DNA from: Cellulomonas sp.
GTDB taxonomy: Bacteria > Actinomycetota > Actinomycetes > Actinomycetales > Cellulomonadaceae
Direction: 5' to 3'
NCBI GenBank assembly: GCA_031178805.1
Contig: JAPSIJ010000121.1
Location: forward strand, 1-6,839
DNA length: 6,839 nt
The translations under genes and the position numbers were made by a program. The notes beneath the pieces were generated by a model. The model saw only the letters and a program-made list of their open reading frames with translations. It did not search any database and was not told where the DNA came from. Below, in pieces: positions 1 to 4,273 of this stretch; the stretch's first letter is position 1, and every line of letters begins with the position of its first letter.

Positions 1-5
1 GTCGA

Positions 6-17
6 GAAACCGGTTAC
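6..17. promoter_or_regulatory. Possible LacI-family operator upstream of the pectate lyase
   Basis: The 12 bases GAAACCGGTTAC form a palindrome around a central CG with a single mismatched pair; the core AACCGGTT (8-15) is perfect. LacI-family repressors of sugar-use genes commonly bind palindromes with a central CG flanked by A-rich and T-rich halves. The site lies about 65 bases before the pectate lyase start, so a bound repressor could block transcription. The promoter itself is not identifiable and may lie before the window. The assignment rests on pattern only. Confidence 0.4.
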
Positions 18-20
18 CGA

Positions 21-34
21 GCGCCGATCGGCGC
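21..34. promoter_or_regulatory. Perfect 14-bp palindrome in the pectate lyase leader
   Basis: GCGCCGATCGGCGC is identical to its own reverse complement. It sits 3 bases after the LacI-like site and 47 bases before the ATG. It could be a second protein-binding site or a small hairpin in the 5' leader. Palindromes of this composition also occur by chance in very GC-rich DNA, so function is uncertain. Confidence 0.3.
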
Positions 35-63
35 CGTGCCGGTGCAGTCCCCACTTCAACGAC

Positions 64-72
64 GAAGGTGAG
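64..72 (+). promoter_or_regulatory. Ribosome binding site of the pectate lyase gene
   Basis: GAAGGTGAG contains a good partial match to the 16S anti-Shine-Dalgarno complement and ends 9 bases before the ATG at 82. This supports that ATG as the start. Confidence 0.6.
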
Positions 73-81
73 ACGACGACG

Positions 82-1659
82 ATGACTCGACCCACAGCCC
101 TGAGGTCGCTCGCGGCCGGGGCCTCGCTCGCGCTCGTGGCGGCGGCCGGGGTGACCGCGCTCGCCGCCCCCGCGGCGCACGCCGTCACCGGCAGCGCGAC
201 CGGCTTCGCCTCGCAGAACGGAGGCACGACCGGCGGCGCCGGCGGTCAGACCGTGCGCGCGTCCACGGGCACCGCGATCCACGAGGCGCTGTGCGCCCGG
301 CCCAGCACGAGCACGCCGATCACCATCCAGGTGTCGGGCACCATCACCGTCGGCAACACCGCCAAGGTGTCGGGCAGCGGCTGCAACACGGCCGCCGGGG
401 TGATCGAGCTCAAGGGCATCAGCAACGTGACGATCGAGGGCGTCGGCGGGGGTGCGACGTTCGACCAGATCGGCATCCACATCCGCGACTCGAGCAACAT
501 CATCATCCAGAACGTCACCGTCAGGAACGTGAAGAAGTCGGGCTCCCCGACCTCCAACGGCGGCGACGCGATCGGCATGGAGAGCACGGTCCGCAACGTG
601 TGGGTCGACCACGTGACGCTCGAGGCGTCGGGCGGCGAGTCCGAGGGCTACGACGGCCTCTTCGACATGAAGAACGACGTCGAGTACGTGACCCTCTCGT
701 ACTCGATCCTGCGCAACTCCGGCCGCGGCGGGCTCATCGGCTCGAGCGAGAGCGACACGGGGAACAGCAACATCACGTTCCACCACAACCTCTACCAGAA
801 CATCGACTCCCGCACGCCGCTGCTGCGCGGCGGTGTGGCGCACATGTACAACAACCACTACCTGCAGCTCAACGAGTCCGGGATCAACTCGCGCGCCGGT
901 GCGCGGGCGAAGGTCGAGAACAACTACTTCGAGGACTCGAAGGACGTGCTCGGCACCTTCTACACGTCCGAGCGCGGCGAGTGGCAGACGGCCGGCAACA
1001 TCCTCGACAACGTCACGTGGTCGAGCCCCGGCGGCGACACGCGCCCGGCCGGTCCCGGCATGGCGTCGACGACGACCGTGAGCGTGCCGTACTCGTACCG
1101 CCTCGACGGCGCGAGCTGCGTGCCCGCCCTCGTGCGGGCCACGGCCGGCGCGAACACCGGCCTGCGGGTCTCGGACGGCTCCTGCTCGCCGCAGACGCCG
1201 GCCCCGAACCCGACCACCCCGGCACCGAACCCCACGACGCCGGGCCCGAACCCGACGACGCCCGCGCCGAACCCGACCACGCCGGCACCCCAGCCGGGCG
1301 GGCCGAACCTCAGCCTGGGCGCCGGGGCCGACGGCTCCGGCAAGGGCGGCGGCACGAGCTACGGCAACGTGGTCGACGGCAAGCTGTCGACGTACTGGTC
1401 GCCCAGCGGCTCGACGGGCCGCGTGTCCGTGAAGTGGGGGTCCGCGACGACCATCTCGTCCGTCGTGGTCCGCACGGCCTCCGGCGGCGGCAGCATCACG
1501 AGCTTCCGCGTCGTCAACAACGACACCGGGGCCGTGCTCGGCACGGGCGGCAACGGCGGGACCGTGTCCTTCCCGGCCGTCTCCCTGAGGAAGGTCAACA
1601 TCGAGATCACCGGCGCCTCGGGCACCCCCCGCGTCGCCGAGGTCGAGACCTACCGCTGA
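82..1659 (+). CDS. Secreted pectate lyase, family PL1, with C-terminal F5/8C-like domain
   Basis: This 525-residue enzyme is predicted to cleave polygalacturonate (pectate) by calcium-dependent beta-elimination outside the cell. Residues 1-34 are a Sec-type signal peptide ending AHA. Residues about 36-345 form the PL1 parallel beta-helix. Visible family motifs are VWVDH (174 onward), D162 plus D191 and D195 as likely calcium ligands (the last two in DGLFD, spaced as in other pectate lyases), and SRTPLLRGG, where R244 and R249 match the RxPxxR motif carrying the catalytic arginine. A Pro/Thr/Asn linker (374-401) leads to a domain from about 409 to 525 resembling the F5/8 type C (discoidin-like) beta-sandwich, probably carbohydrate-binding. 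No membrane anchor or sorting signal is visible, so the enzyme should be released. The gene stands alone, with operator-like palindromes upstream and a strong hairpin downstream. The family call is firm; substrate detail is inferred. Confidence 0.93.
   Translation: MTRPTALRSLAAGASLALVAAAGVTALAAPAAHAVTGSATGFASQNGGTTGGAGGQTVRASTGTAIHEALCARPSTSTPITIQVSGTITVGNTAKVSGSGCNTAAGVIELKGISNVTIEGVGGGATFDQIGIHIRDSSNIIIQNVTVRNVKKSGSPTSNGGDAIGMESTVRNVWVDHVTLEASGGESEGYDGLFDMKNDVEYVTLSYSILRNSGRGGLIGSSESDTGNSNITFHHNLYQNIDSRTPLLRGGVAHMYNNHYLQLNESGINSRAGARAKVENNYFEDSKDVLGTFYTSERGEWQTAGNILDNVTWSSPGGDTRPAGPGMASTTTVSVPYSYRLDGASCVPALVRATAGANTGLRVSDGSCSPQTPAPNPTTPAPNPTTPGPNPTTPAPNPTTPAPQPGGPNLSLGAGADGSGKGGGTSYGNVVDGKLSTYWSPSGSTGRVSVKWGSATTISSVVVRTASGGGSITSFRVVNNDTGAVLGTGGNGGTVSFPAVSLRKVNIEITGASGTPRVAEVETYR
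1201..1284 (+). repeat. Four 21-bp tandem repeats encoding the APNPTTP linker
   Basis: Four in-frame 21-base units encode APNPTTP three times and GPNPTTP once (residues 374-401), followed by a partial unit APQPGG. Such Pro/Thr linkers join catalytic and binding modules in secreted actinobacterial hydrolases and are often O-glycosylated. The units differ mainly at synonymous third bases. Confidence 0.85.
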
Positions 1660-1686
1660 CCGGGCTCCACCCCCGGGCAGCACGCT

Positions 1687-1740
1687 GAACCCGGAGATCC
1701 TCAGGACCAGGGCGACCTCGTCCTGAGGACCTCCGGGTTC
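1687..1740. terminator. Long bidirectional hairpin terminator between convergent genes
   Basis: Two 21-base arms (1687-1707 and 1720-1740) pair at 20 of 21 positions, with one A-C mismatch (1697/1730) and a 12-base loop. The hairpin begins 27 bases after the pectate lyase stop and ends 25 bases before the 3' end of the oppositely oriented membrane-protein gene, the right place to end both transcripts. There is no U-tract, which is common for actinobacterial terminators. Confidence 0.85.
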
Positions 1741-1765
1741 GTCCGTGTGCGGCCCGGAGGACGGG

Positions 1766-2308
1766 TCAGGCGTCCGTGGGGTCCGGGATCAGGGTGAGGG
1801 CCGTCATCAGGACGCCCAGGACGATCGCCGTGCGCGTGTGGGGGAGCGGGCGGCCGGCGGCCGCGAGAGCCTCGCCGCGGCGGAAGATCCACCGCTCGAA
1901 CGCGACGGTGCCCACGGTGGAGGCAGCGAGGCCGGCCACGACGACGCCGGCGACCAGCGCGGGACGCACGTCGCGCGGGGCCCCCGGCGCGTCGTCGGAC
2001 GTGCGGTTCTCGTCGACGGCGCGGTGGACCACGCCGGTGGCGTCGAGGCCCGTGCCGTCGGGCACGTCGGTGCCCCCGAGGCGGAGGGAGCCCGTGGCGG
2101 TCGCGGCGTGCTTCTGCTTCCGGTCGGCGAGCGCGGCGCGCAGGTCGGGGACGCTCGCGGCGACGTTGGCGGCGGACAGGGCCACCTTGACCCAGCCGCG
2201 CGCGGTGCGGGAGCGGATCAGGTCGGGGCTGGCGTAGTAGGCGGTGGTGGCCGCGCCCGTGACGAGGGCGGCCAGGACGCGGGTGCGGGTCGGTCGGGGC
2301 GTCGTCAT
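1766..2308 (-). CDS. Small membrane protein of unknown function
   Basis: I do not recognise a characterised family for this 180-residue protein. Hydrophobic stretches at about 11-27, 115-137 and 160-174 look like membrane helices; 40-54 is weaker. Between them, roughly residues 55-112 form a polar, charged stretch. A basic ERWIFRRGEALAAAGR patch (138 onward) follows the second helix and precedes the third. Codon use has the strong third-position G/C bias of its neighbours, and the reading frame gives a balanced membrane-protein composition, supporting a real gene. The start is the ATG at 2308, but no good Shine-Dalgarno is visible; a five-codon reading frame ends by overlapping this start (ATGA). 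The gene is divergent from the photoproduct-lyase gene and convergent with the pectate lyase, so it is probably transcribed alone. Confidence 0.75.
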   Translation of the reverse strand: MTTPRPTRTRVLAALVTGAATTAYYASPDLIRSRTARGWVKVALSAANVAASVPDLRAALADRKQKHAATATGSLRLGGTDVPDGTGLDATGVVHRAVDENRTSDDAPGAPRDVRPALVAGVVVAGLAASTVGTVAFERWIFRRGEALAAAGRPLPHTRTAIVLGVLMTALTLIPDPTDA

Positions 2309-2397
2309 GCCGCCATCGTCACCCGCGGGTGGGCGGTGTCACACCCCCCGTCGGGACCAGATGGGACGCCCCGACCTCATCCCGGCGTTCTACCGGT
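2309..2397. promoter_or_regulatory. Divergent intergenic region holding promoters for both flanking genes
   Basis: This 89-base stretch must hold the promoters of both divergent genes if the chosen starts are right. I cannot identify confident -35/-10 boxes on either strand. It contains GTCACACC (2338-2345), whose exact reverse complement GGTGTGAC lies at 2395-2402 across the photoproduct-lyase start. Its codons in the downstream frame (ACA, AGA, TCA, TCT) are unlike the surrounding genes, which argues that it is non-coding. Confidence 0.4.
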
Positions 2398-3543
2398 GTG
2401 ACGACAACGCCGCTGTCCGTCCCGCCCGCCGCCGCGCCGCCCCCGACGTCGACCGCCGCGACGCCGACCCCCACGCCCGCCCGCCCGCGCCCGCTGCTCG
2501 ACGTCCGCCGCATCTACGCCGAGCCCGAGGCGGCGGCGCTGCCGCGCGGGCAGGAGGTGCTCGCGCGCTGGCCCGACGCCGAGCGCGTCGAGGTCGCCTC
2601 GCACTGGAACATCCCCGAGCTGCACGGCGACGAGACGAACGTCGACCGCTGGGTGCGCATCAAGACCGAGGCGCTCGTGCTCGGTGTGAAGAAGTCGCTC
2701 GCGGCCCGGCCGAACGGGCGCTCGTCGGACTTCGTCGCCCCGTCGACGGCGAACGGCTGCGCGATGGCGTGCGCGTACTGCTACGTGCCCCGCCGCAAGG
2801 GCTACAGCAACCCGATCACGGTGTTCGCCAACATCGACCGCATCACCGGGTACCTCGCCCGGCACGTCACGAAGCAGGGCACCAAGGCGGAGCCGAACCA
2901 GTGCGACCCGCACGCGTGGGTCTACGACATCGGCGAGAACAGCGACTGCTCGGTCGACGCGACGGTCAGCGACAACGTGCGCGACCTCGTCGACCTGTTC
3001 CGTGGCCTGCCGACCGCCAAGGCGTCGTTCGCGACCAAGCACGTCAACCGCGACCTGCTCGACTGGGACCCGCAGGGCCGCACGCGCGTGCGGTTCTCGC
3101 TCATGCCCGAGCGGATCTCCAAGCTCGTGGACATCCGGACCGACCGCGTCGCCGACCGCATCGCCGCGATCGACGACTTCGTCGAGGCCGGCTACGAGGT
3201 GCACCTCAACTTCTCGCCCGTGATCGTGCACGACGGCTGGCTCGAGGACTGGGCGGAGCTGCTCGACCAGGTCGCGGACGGCGTCGGTCCCCGCGCCCGC
3301 TCGCAGCTGGCCTGCGAGGTCATCATGCTGACCCACAACCAGGCGCTGCACGAGGTCAACCTCGGGTGGCACCCGAAGGCCGAGGAGGTGCTGTGGCGCC
3401 CCGACCTGCAGGAGCCGAAGCGCTCGCAGACCGGCGGCTGGAACGTCCGGTACCGCACGGGTGAGAAGGGCCGGCACGTCCGGGCCCTCACCGACCTGAT
3501 CGCACAGCGCCTGCCGGAGTGCCGCGTCCGCTACGCCTTCTGA
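2398..3543 (+). CDS. Spore photoproduct lyase family protein (radical SAM)
   Basis: This predicted 381-residue cytoplasmic protein has the radical-SAM motif CAMACAYC (C121, C125, C128), which binds a 4Fe-4S cluster and S-adenosylmethionine; Y129 follows as in spore photoproduct lyase. Downstream stretches such as ASFATKHVN, RVRFSLMPERI and the GYEVHLNFSPVIVHDGW region match the conserved C-terminal half of that family. True SplB repairs 5-thyminyl-dihydrothymine in germinating endospores. The host is probably not an endospore former, so this is likely the related family of non-sporulating bacteria, whose substrate is not settled. The cysteine nearest the SplB hydrogen donor is C184, in ENSDCSVD, apparently offset by a few residues. 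Residues 1-34 are a Pro/Ala/Thr-rich, probably disordered extension. I chose GTG 2398 because codons between an upstream GTG (2329) and 2398 are atypical; no clear Shine-Dalgarno exists for either. Confidence 0.88.
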   Translation: MTTTPLSVPPAAAPPPTSTAATPTPTPARPRPLLDVRRIYAEPEAAALPRGQEVLARWPDAERVEVASHWNIPELHGDETNVDRWVRIKTEALVLGVKKSLAARPNGRSSDFVAPSTANGCAMACAYCYVPRRKGYSNPITVFANIDRITGYLARHVTKQGTKAEPNQCDPHAWVYDIGENSDCSVDATVSDNVRDLVDLFRGLPTAKASFATKHVNRDLLDWDPQGRTRVRFSLMPERISKLVDIRTDRVADRIAAIDDFVEAGYEVHLNFSPVIVHDGWLEDWAELLDQVADGVGPRARSQLACEVIMLTHNQALHEVNLGWHPKAEEVLWRPDLQEPKRSQTGGWNVRYRTGEKGRHVRALTDLIAQRLPECRVRYAF

Positions 3544-3590
3544 CCTGCGGGAGCCCGCCGACCCCCGGGCCGGGCCCGAGCGGCCCACCC

Positions 3591-3606
3591 CGGCGGACCC
3601 CCGCCG
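3591..3606 (+). terminator. Possible terminator after the photoproduct-lyase gene
   Basis: CGGCGG (3591-3596) and CCGCCG (3601-3606) form a 6-bp GC stem with a 4-base loop, starting 48 bases after the stop. A further CCGCCG at 3555-3560 could compete for the same arm. There is no U-tract. Short GC stems are frequent by chance in such DNA. Confidence 0.3.
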
Positions 3607-3648
3607 CACCGCCCACCCTCGCCCGGCCGCGACGAGGGCCGGTCGGGT

Positions 3649-3695
3649 GAACCCGTCCGAACCGTCCCCTTCGCCGGGCCCGCGCCCCCTAGCGT
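3649..3695 (+). promoter_or_regulatory. Possible promoter/operator region for the lipoprotein-metalloprotease pair
   Basis: Two adjacent near-identical 10-base units, GAACCCGTCC (3649-3658) and GAACCGTCCC (3659-3668), are followed by TAGCGT (3690-3695), which fits the actinobacterial TANNNT -10 pattern. A match to a -35 box at normal spacing is not clear. The tandem units could be an activator or alternative-sigma site. TAGCGT ends 25 bases before the lipoprotein ATG. Confidence 0.3.
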
Positions 3696-3708
3696 GACGC
3701 CCGACGAC

Positions 3709-3715
3709 GAGGGGG
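3709..3715 (+). promoter_or_regulatory. Ribosome binding site deciding the lipoprotein start
   Basis: GAGGGGG lies 5 bases before the ATG at 3721. This selects that ATG over the in-frame GTG at 3694, which would place this sequence inside the coding region and put an acidic stretch before the lipoprotein signal peptide. Confidence 0.65.
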
Positions 3716-3720
3716 ACGAC

Positions 3721-4215
3721 ATGCGGGCTGCCGCAGGCGTGGCGACGGCGTGCGTGGTGGTGCTGCTCGCCGCCTGCACGGGTGCCCCCGCGGACGGCCC
3801 CGCGGACGGCGCCACGGACGGCCCCGCGGACGGCGGCACGTCCGCGAGTGGCGCGTCGGGTGCCGACGGCATGACGCTCGAGGAGCACTGCGCGACCGAG
3901 CAGGGCGTCGTGGACCTGACCGCCGTCGTCGACGCCGACGACGTCGCGCTCACCTGGGACGACGACGGAGGCCGCCTCGGACCGGCGACCTACTGGGTCG
4001 CGCGGCGGGACGCCCCCGACGTCCCCTGGGAGCTCGTCGCCACGGTGGAGCTGGCGCCGTCCGACGAGCGCCGCTACGTGCACGACGCCGCGGCGGACGC
4101 GCCGGCCGAGTACACCGTCGCGGAGTCGGACAGCTGCGTGACGGCGCCCGAGCAGATCTGCGCACCCGACCTGCCCTGCCCGGTCGTCGTGCTGCCGCCG
4201 CGCGGCGACGACTGA
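3721..4215 (+). CDS. Small secreted lipoprotein with a fibronectin-III-like domain
   Basis: The 164-residue product starts with a lipoprotein signal peptide: a hydrophobic segment ending in the lipobox L16-A17-A18-C19, so C19 should be lipidated and the protein tethered to the outer face of the membrane. Residues 24-39 are four ADGP-type repeats, followed by a flexible Ser/Gly stretch. Residues about 62-137 have the look of a fibronectin type III-like beta-sandwich: a VALTW strand, a YWVARRD strand, WELVATVEL, and a closing EYTVAES. Four cysteines (57, 139, 147, 153) lie outside this core and could form two disulfides. No catalytic motif is visible. The metalloprotease gene begins 58 bases downstream on the same strand, so the two are probably co-transcribed. 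A role as binding partner, substrate or inhibitor of the protease is only a guess. The fold call is from pattern, not alignment. Confidence 0.75.
   Translation: MRAAAGVATACVVVLLAACTGAPADGPADGATDGPADGGTSASGASGADGMTLEEHCATEQGVVDLTAVVDADDVALTWDDDGGRLGPATYWVARRDAPDVPWELVATVELAPSDERRYVHDAAADAPAEYTVAESDSCVTAPEQICAPDLPCPVVVLPPRGDD
3790..3837 (+). repeat. Four 12-bp tandem repeats in the lipoprotein tether
   Basis: Four in-frame units of the type GCGGACGGCCCC encode ADGP, ADGA, TDGP and ADGG (residues 24-39). They give an acidic, flexible spacer just after the lipidated cysteine. Their near-identity suggests copy number could vary by slippage between strains. Confidence 0.8.
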
Positions 4216-4264
4216 CCCCACCCGTGCGAGACCGACGCCGACCCGGAGGCACCGGGATGACGAC

Positions 4265-4269
4265 AGGAG
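4265..4269 (+). promoter_or_regulatory. Ribosome binding site of the metalloprotease gene
   Basis: AGGAG ends 4 bases before the GTG at 4274. An ATG at 4257 opens a different frame and stops after six codons, so it is not the start. The GTG is immediately followed by a basic signal-peptide n-region, which supports it. Confidence 0.6.
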
Positions 4270-4273
4270 CACC

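Noticed and set aside
291..1688. A 465-codon plus-strand frame overlapping the pectate lyase
   Set aside because: The product is Arg/His-rich low-complexity sequence, a frame-shifted reading of the lyase gene whose own frame carries all PL1 motifs.
1745..2401. Plus-strand frames opposite the small membrane protein (1745-2401 and 1776-2237)
   Set aside because: They are Gly/Arg-rich without domains; the minus-strand frame has membrane helices and typical codon bias.
3544..3648. Possible small gene or RNA in the spacer after the photoproduct-lyase gene
   Set aside because: The stretch is C-rich with only short GC stems; no start codon with ribosome site, and no RNA fold I recognise.
3694..3720. 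Upstream GTG start for the lipoprotein
   Set aside because: It would add nine mostly acidic residues before the signal peptide and bury the GAGGGGG ribosome site inside the coding region.
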